Shown: positions 48,490-60,955, numbered from the stretch's first letter. The stretch is DNA of 64,000 bases from Semisulcospira habei (GCA_036245525.1 BTPG01000002.1:160465609-160529608); one strand, 5' to 3'. The notes: a model not told the origin generated them from the letters alone. Program-made: numbers and translations.

Positions 48490-51400
48490 CCTACGCAAAA
48501 TGAATTAGCCGCCGCCGCCATCAGGATGTTTTTGAACTGGCCCACCTGGAAAAAATATACCCTGACCGAACACATTTTTAACAAGGGGGGAGGGAGTGGT
48601 GGGTGACGGGTTGTGGCGGTTCCAGTGGTTCCGTACTCCCCCCACCCCCCGCCTCTCAAAAAGGAAAAAGTTGCGTACCTCGATCCTCGCGCTGGGACCA
48701 TATGGCGTTGAGGCGCGTCCCCTGCGTGGTGGATAAGGGGTCCCTCGTGAGAGGGGTGCACCGAATGAAATAAGGTGCCGTGAACCAACATGGTCTAAGG
48801 GAAGGTGACCCCGACAGAAAACCCCTGGTCCTCCTAGTAAGGGGGTTGGGCCCGTGGGGGTAGCTTCCCCACCCTGCAAAAAAGGAAATAGCTACAAAAA
48901 CGCCGACGAAAAGTCAAACTGAACGTCATCCAGTGCCGTTATGCGCCCACTAATGACAGTGACCAGGAAGAGAAACAAGAGTTCTACGACCGACTCCAGA
49001 GTGCCTTGGACAAATGTGCGGAGCGAGACATCACCATCGTCATGGGCGATTTTAATGCCAAAATAGGGGAGGACAACACCGGATACGAAGAGGTGATGGG
49101 GAGACAGGGACTAGGCTCGGAGATGAGTGAGAATGGGGAGAGGTTTGTAGACTTTTGTGCTCTAAACCGACTTGTCATTGGAGGCAGCATCTTCCCACAC
49201 AGAAGAATACACAAAGCAACTTGGGTCTCACCTGACCATGCAACAGAGAACCAAATAGACCATATCTGCATTAGCAAGAAATTTAGAAGATCCCTTCAAG
49301 ATGTTCGAGTGAGGAGGGGAGCAGATGTCGCCTCAGACCACCATCTGCCTACCTTAAGAATGAAGCTCAAGCTAAAGAAAAGCCGCACAGAGACAACAAG
49401 AAGACAGCGCTATAATGTAGGCCTCCTGAGAGAAACTGGAGTTAGAGAAGAGTTCAAACTGGTGCTGTCCAACCGGTTTCAAGCGCTAAAGGAGCTAGTA
49501 AATGAAGAGGAGGCGGTCACCACAGAGCAGCAGTGGAAGGCAGTTAGAGAGGCGCTGAACTCAACCTGCAAAGACACTGTAGGGTTCAGGAAACACCATC
49601 ACAAGGACTGGCTGTCGGCACAGACCTTGAAGAAGATAGAAGTGAGGAAGCAGAAGAAAGCAGTTGTCAACAACAGTCGCACGAGAGCAGCCAAAGTAAG
49701 GGCACAGGGGGAATACTGGGAAGCCAACCGCGAGGTGAAGAGGAGTATCAGGGCAGACAAGAGGGCCTACACAGACAGCCTGGCAGCTGAGGCAGAAAAG
49801 GCAGCAGGCAGCGGCAACATGAAACAGCTCTACGACATTACCAGAAGATTGTCAGGCAAGTATGGCCATACAGAAAGACCAGTAAAAGACAAAGAAGACA
49901 AGCCTATTGCAGACAGAGCAGACCAACTCGACAGATGGGCCGAGTATTTTGAAGAGTTACTGAACAGACCTAGCCCACCCGACCCCCCAGACATCCAGCC
50001 GGCAGAGACCGACCTACCCATCAGCTGTGACAGACCCAGCCGGGAAGAGATCAGAAGAGCAGTGGCATTTTTGAAGAACGGCAAAGCAGCAGGCCCAGAT
50101 GGCATCCCAGCGGAGTCTCTGAAAGCAGACCTAGAGACAACAGTTGAGATGCTGTACCCACTGTTTGGAAAGATCTGGGAAGAGGAGGTGATGCCGGCTG
50201 ACTGGAAGGAGGGGTACCTAATCAAGCTCCCCAAGAAAGGCGACCTCAGCAAGTGTTCCAACTACAGAGGAATCACCTTGCTGTCAGTACCAGGAAAAGT
50301 CTTCAACAGGATCATCCTGGAGAGAATGAAGAGCTCCGTTGACCCCCAGCTGAGAGACCAGCAAGCAGGATTCAGGAAGAACCGATCATGTACAGACCAG
50401 ATCGCCACTCTCCGCATCATCGTGGAACAGTCTCTGGAGTGGAGCTCCCCGCTGTACGTCAACTTTGTGGATTATGAGAAAGCATTTGACAGTGTGGACC
50501 GAGAGACTCTGTGGAAACTCCTACGACTACGGTGTACCAACAAAGCTCATCCGCCTGATCAAGAGCAGCTACGATGGCATGACATGTCGCGTGATCCACG
50601 AAGGGCAGTTCACCAGGGAGCTCCAGGTTAGAACTGGTGTCAGGCAGGGGTGTCTGCTGTCTCCGTTCCTCTTCCTACTGGCCATAGACTGGGTCATGAA
50701 GATGACCACAGAGCACAGACGAAGTGGAATACAGTGGACACTGTGGACACAGCTTGACGACCTCGATTTTGCAGACGACTTGGCATTACTGTCCCACACT
50801 CATCAACAAATGCAGGACAAGACCACGAGGCTTGCTGACATCTCGTCCCAAGTGGGCCTCACCATTCACAAACAGAAAACAAAGACAATGAGGCTGAACG
50901 CAACCAGGGAAGAACCAGTCTTGCTTGCTGACACCCCGTTGGAGGAGGTGGAGTCCTTCACCTATCTCGGGAGCATCATAGACAAAAAAGGCGGCACTGA
51001 TGCAGATGTCAGAGCACGAATCGGTAAAGCCAGAGCAGCCTTTCTCCAGTTGAAAAAAGTGTGGAGTTCCAGAGAGCTGTCACAACACACCAAAGTCCGG
51101 ATTTTCAACTCCAATGTAAAAGCAGTTCTCCTTTATGGAGCAGAGACTTGGAGATTGACAAAAACCACAGTCAACAGAGTACAGACCTTCATGAACAGTT
51201 GCCTTAGAAGAATTTTGAAAATCCACTGGCCAGAGAAGATCAGCAACGTCAGACTCTGGGAGAGAACAAAGCAGATAACAGCAGAGAATGAAATTAGGCG
51301 AAGAAGATGGGGATGGATCGGTCACAGTCTGAGAAAGCCAGCTTCCAGTATCACTAGGCAGGCATTGTCATGGAACCCCCAGGGAAAGAGGAAAAGAGGT

Positions 51401-51560
51401 AGGCCGAGAAACTCCTGGCGTCGAGACCTCCAAGCAGACATCAAGAGACTGGGAACCACCTGGTGTAGAATCGAAGGAGAAGCACAGGACAGAAGTTGCT
51501 GGAGGTCTCTCGTCAACGGCCTATACCCGGGTAGGGGTGACAGGCGTAAGTAAGTAAGTA
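48490..51560 (+). pseudogene. AAGT-tailed LINE, longest copy, one 2-bp frameshift
   Basis: A G-rich stretch (about 48490-48890) is probably the 5' UTR. Coding starts abruptly near 48910 in mid-endonuclease (KVKLNVIQC, VMGDFNAKIG, ENQIDHICISKK, ASDHHLPT), so the endonuclease N-terminus is deleted. Then come the linker and a full RT in two ORFs (49006-50631 and 50465-51553), with VDYEKAFDSVDR, VRQGCLLSPF, FADDLALLSH and a GRGDRRK end. Against the copy at 19574, two bases are missing near 50525 (CTACGACACTACGG reads CTACGACTACGG), which splits the ORF. The tail is an AAGT repeat. The two copies look nearly identical over 2 kb, suggesting recent activity of the family. It cannot be functional as it stands. 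Confidence 0.87.
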
Positions 51561-51714
51561 CGTACACCTCGATGTGAAATCTTAATTTTACCGAGGTCAG
51601 GAGCTAGACCGCAGTTCATCTTGTCTACTGTCTCATCTGTTAAAAGGCTTTATAATATCCTTAGTCTTTCCCAGTCATCTCCTAATTTTTCAATCCCCTA
51701 AATAACACTGCCCC

Positions 51715-51998
51715 CCACTTGCTGCACATTTTCTATGCACAAAAAAAAAAAAAAAGAGAAAACAAACAAATTCAGGACATCAGCCGTCTCATTAAAAAAA
51801 ATTGTTGTTGTTATTATTATTATTATTTTTTTATTATTTATTTTATTTTTTATTTTATTTATTTATTTATTTTATTTTTATTTTATTCATTTTTTTATTT
51901 CTTAAAAATATTTTTATTTATTTCTTATTTTATTTTATTTTTATTTTTATTTTATTTTATTTTATTTTATTTAATAATTTAATTTTTTTTTCTTTTCT

Positions 51999-52030
<32 letters not shown>

Positions 52031-52052
52031 TTTTGGGGGGGGGGGGGGGGCT
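51715..52052. repeat. Low-complexity T/A-rich tract ending in poly(T)-poly(G)
   Basis: TTTTA-type repeats, then a long T-run and a G-run (about 52035-52050). ORFs rich in Phe/Tyr/Leu are artefacts. Confidence 0.85.
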
Positions 52053-52565
52053 ATGAACCTGATTCCGTACCAGCCAAAAAGAGTCCGCTGGTAAAGTCCT
52101 TACTGCCTGACATGCCTTACTGCCTGACCTGCCTAATTTAAATATATATCTGAAGTTGACCGTCACTTGCTGGTTCCCTCAAACTAGCCCGATCTCTAGC
52201 GCGAGAGGCGGGTTCGGAAAGGCAGTGGGTCCAAATTTTAAATAAATTAGGTGCAATTTTAATGGTCGCTTTTTCTTAAGTTGATAATCTTATAAAATTT
52301 GTCTTCTTGGAAGGTTTTGCCGGGAAAACATGCATGGCATACTTAGAACAGACGGGCTATACTCAAACTGACTCGCCTCAAGACCGCGGCGGAATCATCC
52401 ACCACCACCACCCCCCCCCCGCCCCCCCCACCACCCCCCACCCCTCGCCCCCCACCCCTCGCCCCCCCCCCCTCCGTCTAACCTTTAACCCTTTTAATTC
52501 TTATTGAAATATTCTTTATCACTTAAAAAACCCTGCAATTACTGCATACTTGTACATAACCCATG
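52053..52565. other. Intergenic, C-rich runs
   Basis: Nothing recognised beyond C-runs at 52410-52470. Confidence 0.4.
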
Positions 52566-55500
52566 CAGGGCCGGACCCGGGGGGGGGGGGGGTGGGGGGT
52601 TACCTGGGTTCCGGAACCCCCCCTCCCAACTAAAAAACCAAACAAACAAACAAACAAACAAACCCCAAAAAAACACAAAAAACAGTGAATTATTTTTTAT
52701 GCAAAGGGAGTTCCAAAGTTTAAAAAAAATTTTTTTTTATTGTTTTTAAAACATTGTAGTTTTTAGTCACTTTTGATCCAAGGTACAAAGAGTTATTTAT
52801 AGACAATTCAACGGAAATCCATTTCAAGGGATCCGTTGAAACGTCCAAAGCATTTCCCCGTTGAAACGACCAAGTAACCCAACCCCTAACCCTAAATTAG
52901 TAAATGCAGCCATATTTTCTTGTTCTGGCCGCAAGCCTCTTCCAGCACCTTCACCTTGATACAGCCCTAATCCCCCAAAAAACGACTTTTTAGAAAGATT
53001 AATTAAGACGCTAAGTTGATAATTATGATAATTCGTTGTAACGAACATCTTCTAAGGCAACACTGGAAACCATCACCTGGTTTTCAATTTCCAACAACAG
53101 TGATAAACAAACAAGAACCGAAAATTTCAGCATGGGTGATTGCAAAAGTACTCCTGGCTTGTGTATTCTCCTTTCGAGGATGGGGTTTACTGCAAGTATT
53201 GCCTATTATTTGCAAAGTCTACTGAAAACCTGGGCAAGTTTGTGAAGATGCCATGCAAGAACTGGAATAAAGCCTGTGATCAGATCAAAAAGCACTCGTT
53301 ATTACAATACCACAAAGATGCAATGGCAAATGGAGAGCAGTTTTTGACAATCATGGATAAACCAGAGCAGAGCATCGCCAGTGAAATCAATCAGAAAAAT
53401 GCAGAAAACATCGCTGCAAATTGACAAGTTCTGACAAGCCTCTTCAGGATTGTTGAAGTGTGTGGAAGACAGGGGTTAGCTCTGATGGGCAACTGTGATG
53501 ATGGCATTCTTCAGAGTGGGAACAGAAGCAATTTCAATGCCCTTTTGAATCTGTGCATCAATGCAGGAGATGACACTCTCTGGAAACATCTAGATACATG
53601 CGAGAAAAACTACACAAAACAGACTGATAGAGGTTCTTGGTGATCAGATCCGCAACAAAATTCTTGCAGAAATTATTGCAGCAAAACAGTTTACCGTGCT
53701 TGCTGACGAAGTCACAGACAGCTTAAACTGGGAACAACTTTCAATTATATTGAGATTCGTCGATGGAAGTCTGAAAGTTCGTGAAGAGTTCCTGGCCTTT
53801 GTCCAGTGCAGAGATACCACAGGTGAAACACTTTACAACAAGATTGTTGAGTGTCTGGGCCTGTGGGGGCTTGATTTCAACAATGTTAGAGGACAAGGTT
53901 ATGACGGGGCCGCAAACATGGCAGGAAAGTTTAAAGGAGTGCAGGCACGTTTTCAAGCAAGGAACAACAAAGCACTGTACTTTCACTGTGCTTCCCATAG
54001 CTTGAGTCTCTGCATTGTAAAAGCATGCGGCTTGCCTGCAGTGAAGAACATGATGGGAGCACTGAGGGAACTGTCACTGTTTTTCTCAAATTCTCCAAAG
54101 AGACAAAGAAAACTTGAAGATACCATCGAAGCATCTCAGCCTGACACGACAAAGACAAAGCTTGTTGATCTGTGCAGAACAAGATGGGTAGAAAAACATG
54201 AAGCACTGGAGGTTTACACATCTCTCTTCCTGGTTGTTCACGACTGTTTGGGACAAATGTGTGAAGACAGTGACAATTGGGACAGTGAGACATTGACCAA
54301 GGCAACTGGCACCTTGAGCAGCAGTGTTTTCCTCGTTGCATTCGTTGTCGTCCGCAATTGTTTGCGTTACTTAAAACCCTTGACAGTGAAGCTCCAGAAA
54401 AGAACAAAAGATGTTGTCGATGCCTACAGGGAAATCAAAGAGGTCAGTAACTGCATGTCTTCTATTAGAAGAGATGTCGACACAGCGTTCGTTGCCTGGT
54501 TTGCTGAAGTCAGCAAAATGGCAAATGCTTTGACAACTGATGTTGTTGTTCCTCGTCAAGCATCCCGACAGACTCTCCGTGACAACCAACCTGCGGCCAC
54601 TCCAGAAGAATATTTCAAGATTAGCATTGCCATTCCTTTCTTGGAACACCTGTCAACCGAATTGGACTCGAGGTTAAAAAATGCTGACCTAGCAGTTGAT
54701 GGTCTCTGTCTGGTGCCAAGCACTTTAATAGACAACCAGGATGGTTTCATGCAGGTTCCAGAAGGGGTGAAGACACTGGCAATGTTGTGGGAGTCTGACC
54801 TACCAGACAACGCTACCCTTGATGCAGAATACCAACGGTGGGTTTGCAAATGGCGAAGTGCTGCTGAGAATGCGACAACTATCATCCCATCCACGTCATC
54901 AGAAGCACTGAAACACTGTGACAGGATTTTTATCCCAACCTGTTCATCGTGCTAAAGAACCTTAGCACCCTGCCTGTCACTACTGCTGAGAGTGAGCGTT
55001 CAAAGTCAGTTGCGCAACCTGAAAAACTACCTGCGCTCTACAATGGGGCAACAGAGACTCAATGCACTTGCTTTACTGAAAGTGCACAGGAATGTTGATA
55101 TTGACTTCAAAGAGGCAGTGAACTGTTTTGCCAGAAGATACAATCCACAAATAGTACTAATGCCGAGGAACCTAGTGCAGCAAGACTGAAAGTGAAAGCA
55201 GGGCCCTGATGTTCATAAACTACAAGGTAAAGCTTTATACCGTTAACGATCAACGAGAAGTAGTGAGTAATAATAGTATACAAAACATCTCTGTTGATAA
55301 ATAAATGTTTGTGTGTGTGTGTGTGTGTGTGTGTGGGGGGGGGGGGTTTAAGGGAGGGGCAGGGGATCATTTTTGTACCCCAGAGTTTTTCAGTTCGATT
55401 GTTCAAAAAGCTCAAAGTCCCCAGACCATTACAAATGGCTTTTTCAAGGTTCAGATTGCACCAGATTGCACCATTTTGCATCCTTGAAAAAAAAAATTCC

Positions 55501-55611
55501 GGGGGGCATGCCTCCGGCCCCCCCTAGAAGGCTCGGCGCTTCGCGCCTTCGCCTTATACTGAATCTGTAACAACCCCCCCCCCCCCTCGACTTTTCCCAG
55601 GTCCGGCCCTG
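52566..55611 (+). mobile_element. hAT-type DNA transposon with terminal inverted repeats
   Basis: The left end CAGGGCCGGACCCGGGGG and the right end (reverse complement CAGGGCCGGACCTGGG) match over the first 16 bp or so, then both enter G/C runs. The element encloses a hAT-type transposase pseudogene (53040-55189). A clean 8-bp target duplication was not found. Instead CATACTTGTACATAACCCAT lies just left (52545-52564) and a near copy lies at 55631-55651. Confidence 0.75.
53040..55189 (+). pseudogene. hAT transposase (TTF zinc finger, DUF4371-like), broken
   Basis: The pieces lie in order. A TTF-type zinc-binding region at 53060-53424 (YSPFEDGVYCKYCLLF, KNWNKACDQIKKH) is split by a frameshift near 53150 and stops near 53424 and 53643. 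The main 419-codon ORF (53696-54955) has ADEVTDSLNWEQLS (first acidic motif), RGQGYDGAANMAGKFKGVQ, FHCASHSLSL and CRTRWVEKHEAL. The hAT C-terminal dimerisation segment lies at 54940-55189 (LPVTTAESERS, NYLRSTMGQQRLNALALL) after a frameshift. It resembles the 52-kDa repressor / ZMYM-like hAT proteins. Catalytic-domain residues seem mostly kept, but the gene is not translatable as one protein. Confidence 0.82.
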
Positions 55612-55651
55612 CCATGTACCTCCCTACGGCCATACTTGTACATCAACCCAT

Positions 55652-55856
55652 ATAACCCCACGGCCGCGGCATTTCCCAAGGTGTCTGTGTCACTTAACGA
55701 CTATGTGCAAGTTGCAGGCGATGGATCGACCATCTAAGGGTAGTGACAGATTAGGCTTGGCGCCTCAGTGGTGGCGCCAAGCTAATCTGGCACAACCCTT
55801 GAGTTATCATGGTCGATCCATCTCTTGCTGTACTGCGTCGGGGCTGAATGGTCTAA
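55652..55856. mobile_element. Family A element, decayed TTAA ends
   Basis: About 205 bp from ATAACCCCACGGCC to GGGGCTGAATGGTCTAA. The long side (GCATTTCCCAAGGTGTCTG) is on the left. The palindrome contains GCGATGGATCGACCATCTAA and GGCGCC pairing. Confidence 0.7.
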
Positions 55857-55946
55857 AACAAAATTTAAATCGGCATAAATTATTTCACAGCAGTCTCCCA
55901 CCGTCATTTCTCAGTCCGACGTCATGGCGCGCTTTCATTCTTTGTC

Positions 55947-56026
55947 CATCCTGTTCCACAGGGCCTACAACTCTTCCGTCGTTTGGTCAAACGACGGAGG
56001 AGTTGAAGACCCCATGGGACAGGATG
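55947..56026. repeat. Single-copy 80-bp hairpin
   Basis: The ends CATCCTGT / ACAGGATG pair, and the inner arms CAACTCTTCCGTCGTTT and AAACGACGGAGGAGTTG pair around GGTC. There is a small asymmetry between the two helices. It is not related by sequence to families A-I, and no TTAA was seen. Confidence 0.6.
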
Positions 56027-56304
56027 TTCTGAATTCGCACTTGCAGCTCAGTACTTGTGTCTTCGTGTGTTGTTACAGCCCCAAGCAATGGCACGCCCCA
56101 ACCCGTTCACAGATAGAATGCCCGGTCTCGAATTCATCACGTGACCAGTGGAAATACTGACTTGGGGTCAGTGTCACGATGACCAGACTTACAGTCACCG
56201 ACAGCGAAATGAACCTGAACGGCGTCTGATGAAACTGATAGTACTAATAATTAGATCAAGGTGTGCTCTGTTATTATGTTATTAATTCATCGAAACAATG
56301 AAAG

Positions 56305-56308
<4 letters not shown>

Positions 56309-56334
<26 letters not shown>
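56309..56334. repeat. Poly(T) tract
   Basis: T-run about 10 bp upstream of the 5' LTR. Confidence 0.9.
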
Positions 56335-56336
<2 letters not shown>

Positions 56337-56342
56337 CTGATT

Positions 56343-58640
56343 TGTCACGACACGGCTTTTTTCCGTCTATTTTTGCAGGGGAGTAAGTTTAGAGGGGTGA
56401 CAGGGTTTAGTTAGTCACCGGGTAGCGATAGCATAGGTGTCTAGCATTTGGCCTGTACACGGGTATTTGCTGCCGTGTGAGAGTTCGGAAGTCGGCATAA
56501 AGCACGCGGCCGCTCAGTCTGAACGCGATCGGGTGGTTGTTGTTTCACGTGTTTTCACGTCACATGATTTAGTGAGCGTTTTTTCGCTAACCTAACGATA
56601 TCCAAATTGCTGGAGAGTCGCATTCCAACAGCGAACGAGTAGAGTCGCATTCCAACAGCGAACGAGTAGAGTCGCATTCCAGCTGCAAACGAGAACAGTC
56701 GTCTTTTCAACGTAGTCTCTGAGGGTGGTTTGTGCGGGCGTGGTTTTCCATTAACCGCCGCCTCAAGTAGCTGCGTCGTCCCTCTGTGGCGTCCCTACGA
56801 GATGGCCCTGGTCGAGCCTGGGAGCCGGTGTCCTAGGACGAGAAGAAGAAGAGCTGCGACGACTTTACCCCTGGCTTGTCTTGTCCTTGTTTGTCTTCGT
56901 CCTAGCCGGGGCGTCTTCACGGATGGCAGTAAGTACACGCAACAAGTCTTTAGTGGCCATTTGCTCAGGGGTGGGGGGGGGGGGTGTTTGTTTGTTTGCT
57001 TGTTCTGTATTATGTTGGCTAGTGTGTATTGGCGGGCAGGTGTAGAATACAAGAGAATAGAATGTAGAAGTGAATGCCATCTGTTGTATGTTGTAGTTTC
57101 TAGAGAAGTTAGCGTCGAATTAGTTATTGGGATTTAACGCCGAGCAGGCGACTAAGGCCATTTCACTATTTAGCGTAGGAGTGTAAATATCGGAAGTGAG
57201 TCGTGAGGTGACATGTAAATATGTATTCTGTTGAGGTTGAGCTTATTGTTGCTAGAGATGAAGGGGAATATAAAAAGACGGAAATTAAAGTTGTATTCTG
57301 TTGATGTTGGATTCGTTGGATTCGTTGTTGAAGGAGAGGGGTGAAGGGAATGTGAAAGACGGCAATTAAAGTTGCGGGAAGGATGAGGGGATTATCTTGT
57401 TTCTTTTGTTATTTATATGTGTATTTTTGCACCTGTGTTTTAGTGCATCCTATTCCAAATCCAGTTCCAAATCTGGTTCCTAAACTAATCCAATGGGGTA
57501 CTGAGAGTGGAGATTGACTGTGTCACTCCGCATGGTGGGGCTGCGACGCCGAACCTGGGTGCCCTTGCGAGTGTCGCAGCGCGCCTCGTGTTTAGGCAGG
57601 TCGGGTCGTCCTGTTTAATTATTTTCTAACCTGTTTAAGCGAAGTTTTGTTTGTGTATAATCTTGTAAAGAGCATTGTGAGATTTATGTCATCTCCTTGT
57701 ATGACAGTATTGTGAGAGGAGCTTTGTCACAGTAACGTAAAGTTTTCGAGAGATCGTATTATTTAAAAGCAGCCTGTGGTACGGAAGACCTTATCGCGGA
57801 AGCAAGAGTGTCGAGCTGAGCTGCGCTTAACGCTTGTGCTTCCGGCGAGAAGGTCCAGTGACGTGGAATATTTTGAGTTTATTGAACTGTTAGTTATGTT
57901 AGATTAAGGGTAATTGCTCCATTTACATGATATTGTTCATTCTGAAACGTGCTAGTTAAAAGAGCCTTGGTTGTTCTGAAACGTTGTTAGTTAAAGGAGC
58001 CTTATGCTGTGAGTGTCTAGTGTGCGAAAGCATTAGTTTGATTCGAACTTGTCGTTCGTAATCCCGCTGGGGAGGTTCAGTAGCTTACGGATTATATTCA
58101 TTTTTCTCGATCTTTATTTGTGTGTTAGTAAGCAAGCATATTTGGTTCTTCGTATAGTTGATATTGTGCTGTTTGAAGTACTGTTACTTAAGGAGCCACG
58201 TGCTGTGAGGGACTCTTCGCGGAAGCAAAGGCGTAGGTCTGTTGGCGTTAGCGCGTGACGCTTGTGCTTCCGGCGGGGTCCAGTGGCTGTTTATTTAAGC
58301 TTTTCAGGTTGAGTTTTGAGTTGTATTATTAAGGATAGTAAGTTGTTTATATATTGTTCGCTTGTATTTTATTAGGACATTTAGTTTATATATTTTGTTA
58401 TTTTGTATTGTGTATAGTGGTTAATCGGTTTGGGGAGTTTGGACGTGAGTGCGGGTGGATGTGATGTGTGAATGCGTGGTTAGGACTGCTTGAGAATAGT
58501 TGGTGATTGTTAGGGTTACATGTAATAAATGTCGTCGTCATTGTTCCTCTGGTGTTTGTGTTAGGTTTGTGTTGGTGTGGGTTGGGTGTGTCTCGAGTGT
58601 TAGCGCTCATAGTTCGCGCCCCAGAAGCGGAGTCGTGACA
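56343..58640 (+). mobile_element. 5' LTR of a Gypsy-type element
   Basis: It begins TGTCACGACACGG and ends GGAGTCGTGACA, giving a TGTCACGAC/GTCGTGACA terminal inverted repeat and TG..CA ends. It is 2,298 bp, long for this class. The first 1.4 kb is matched by 62562-64000. A TATAAAAA string at 57269-57276 (with a counterpart near 63532) may be the promoter. Direct 27-bp repeats occur at 56614-56694. Long duplicated blocks (GACGGAAATTAAAGTTG / GACGGCAATTAAAGTTG) occur near 57280 and 57360. ORFs inside it differ between LTRs and have no recognisable domain. Confidence 0.88.
56614..56694. repeat. 27-bp tandem repeat in the 5' LTR, three units
   Basis: Unit AGAGTCGCATTCCAACAGCG.. three times; the last unit carries the AGCTGC variant. 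The 3' LTR has five units. Confidence 0.85.
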
Positions 58641-58643
58641 TTT

Positions 58644-58661
58644 TGGTGGCAGCGGTGGGAT
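58644..58661 (+). promoter_or_regulatory. Primer binding site, tRNA-Leu(AAG)
   Basis: TGGTGGCAGCGGTGGGAT starts 3 bp after the LTR end and is complementary to the 3' end of tRNA-Leu(AAG) as commonly found in animals (..ATCCCACCGCTGCCA plus CCA). It would prime minus-strand synthesis. Confidence 0.8.
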
Positions 58662-59022
58662 ATAAATTGTTAGAGGGGGTTTAGTGGGTAGATTGTTAGG
58701 TTAGGTTAGTACCCAGAGGTTAGTGTTTTGTTTCTTCATCGTCGTGTCGAGTGAGTGACTAGGCGGGCGGTTGGTCGGGAGTGAGGGAGTATTACTCTAG
58801 GGCTCATACCCCGAGTAATGCGAAACGGAGGGGGAGGGGGGGGGGTGGTTGTTGCGTGTAACTCTGCTGCCAAGGCCTGGGCAACAGGGGACCCTCCGGC
58901 TCCGTCTTCCGTTTGTTTTTGTCATTTATTTGATTGTCTCGTATTAAGTGTTAAGTGTTGGGTGTTCTGTGGTTCAGCTTTCGTTTTTCTCCTTGAGTGG
59001 CAGCACACCGTCTCCGGGCACT

Positions 59023-60955
59023 ATGACGACCAGAGCCGGCGACCGTAGGGCTGCGAAGGACCAGGCACAGCTGGCTGAGGCAACGGCAGACTTGTTAACT
59101 GCTGGAACCACCCGGTCGCGTCGGTCTGGAGCAACGGTCACAGTGAGTACGCACTCCTTTCCAAACCCTCGCATGGCAGCACTGTTATCCCCGGGAGAGG
59201 CCGAACGTTCAGTAGGACTAGGCGTTTCTGACCCTTATGTCAGATACAGGGAGTTGGGGATGAGCATGGGATTGACGGACGTAGTGTTAGCCAACTTTGT
59301 GATGGAGTCTGTTAGTAAAGGCTTCCTCAGACGGAGAAACGAAACGAAATATTTCGTCGAAATGTCCGCATATCAGACATTTCTCCAACATTTCACCGTT
59401 TCACGAAATGCGAAAAGACACATTTCACGAAATAGAACTTGTCTCTATTTTGCGAAACATTTCGTCGAAACATTTCTACCGTTACCCAATCAGCGTCGTC
59501 CGCTGCCAATCTGACGTCATTCAAGCCCAAACACTGAGGATAGCAACAGTAAAGCGATGCCGTGGATTCAGGTCTATTATGGCTAGAATTTCATGATGTG
59601 ACGCACGATTCTGTAAGATTTAAGCGGAGAAATCGTTTTCGAAATGAAATCTATCAAGTATCATCACTAAAGTACTACCAAAATATGATTTTAGGTCAGT
59701 TTTCTGAACCCCACTTTCATCGGCTGCTCTGCGAAGCCGCCTACACAATGGCGGCTATCGCTTCGAGACGGCGGCATCCTCGATTCACTTGAACCAGCCT
59801 TGTTTACGCATTCAAAAGCGCTTACGGTTATTCGATATGGTCGGCAATTCACTTTAATTGTGTAAGTGAAAAGGCACACATGTCTTATATGTTTAGTTTT
59901 TAAGCGTCAGTAGTCAGAAATATGACCCGATATCCACCGATACAAACCAGAGCATGTGTCAGTGAAGAGTTACTTCCCCTGTACCAATCGAAATGAATTT
60001 TCACCGCATTTCTACGTGTGCGGAGGAGGCATTTCGATGCAATGAAAATGTTTCGTTTCTTGTGCATTTCGTTTTTCCGTGTAGGGAAGCCTTAAAGACC
60101 AGGAGTCCGCTAGGAGAGATCAGGAGTCCGCTAGGAGATACCAGGAGATTAGGTTACTAGAGAGGAGATTCGAAGCTGAACGGGAACTAGGGAGTTAGAT
60201 CGCAGGGCTCTAGAGAGGAAATTCGAGGTTGAACAGGAACAGAGAGAGATCGTAGAGAAAGGGCTGAAGAAAGGTCAGATGATAAAGAGAGATTTCAAGC
60301 CCAGTTAGAGGAAGAAAGAAGGGCTAGAGAACAGGCATCAGCACAGCAAAGTCAGCGTAGCCAGTCAGATGGGTATCGCGTCAGACTTCTTCTTTTTGAT
60401 GGGAAGGAAGACATAGAGAGCTACCTTCAGCACTTCGATCAGATAGCCGAAACTCAAGGGTGGAGAAGGGATATCTGGTCTGCTAGACTATCGCCTTTAC
60501 TGTCGGGGGAAGCTAGAGAGACGTGCTTAAAGTTGAGTCCGGAGCACAGTGTCGTTAGGGATGCGCTCCTGAAACGTTTTCGGAGTGACGCCGAGTACTA
60601 CCGGAAGCAGTTCAGGGAGGTACGTAAGGAGGGTGCCGAAACTTTTCCTCAGTTTTTGTGTAGGTTACATACTCTAGTGAAGAGATGGTTTTCGTTAGCC
60701 AGGAGAGACATGGGGATTGTAGTTGACGTGTTGGACGCTTTCATCACGGAGTAACTATATTCCATCATGAGTCTGGAGTTAGAGCTGTTTGTGAGGGAAC
60801 GACTTCCCGAGAACGGTGAGAAGGCGGCAGAGTTAGCTCAGCTTCACATAGACGCTAAGAGGGCCGTGACTAAGATACCTGTGTTTGGGGGGGGGGGGGG
60901 GTACCAATTAGAAAGGGACCTAGACCCAGCGATCCGACCAGTAAGGTAGATAAAC
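59023..60955 (+). pseudogene. gag of the Gypsy-type element, broken
   Basis: It starts at an ATG (59023) with a basic N-terminus (MTTRAGDRRAAKDQ), running to about 59315 (MGLTDVVLANFVMESV). A 774-bp TIR element interrupts it (59319-60092). After this come a Glu/Arg-rich coiled segment with stops, then a capsid-like region: LFDGKEDIESYLQHFDQIA near 60390, GEARETCLKLSPEHS, and FRKQF/FPQFLCRLHTLVKRW (60533-60754). A single stop near 60752 interrupts an otherwise continuous frame, which resumes as LELELFVRERLPE. It is lost in a G-run near 60886. The zinc knuckle is in the next frame at 61021. Confidence 0.75.
59319..60092. mobile_element. Non-autonomous TIR element inserted in gag, TAA duplication
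   Basis: The left end AGGCTTCCTCAGACGGAGAA and the right end (reverse complement AGGCTTCCCTACACGGAAAA) are inverted repeats of about 28 bp. TAA flanks both sides (59316-59318 and 60093-60095), the 3-bp target type of PIF/Harbinger elements. The interior repeats ATTTCG/CGAAAT motifs near both ends and shows no recognisable ORF. Confidence 0.68.

Noticed and set aside
56730..57137. ORF repeated in both LTRs (also 63003-63281)
   Set aside because: It lies inside the LTR, its end differs between the two LTRs, and no domain is recognisable.
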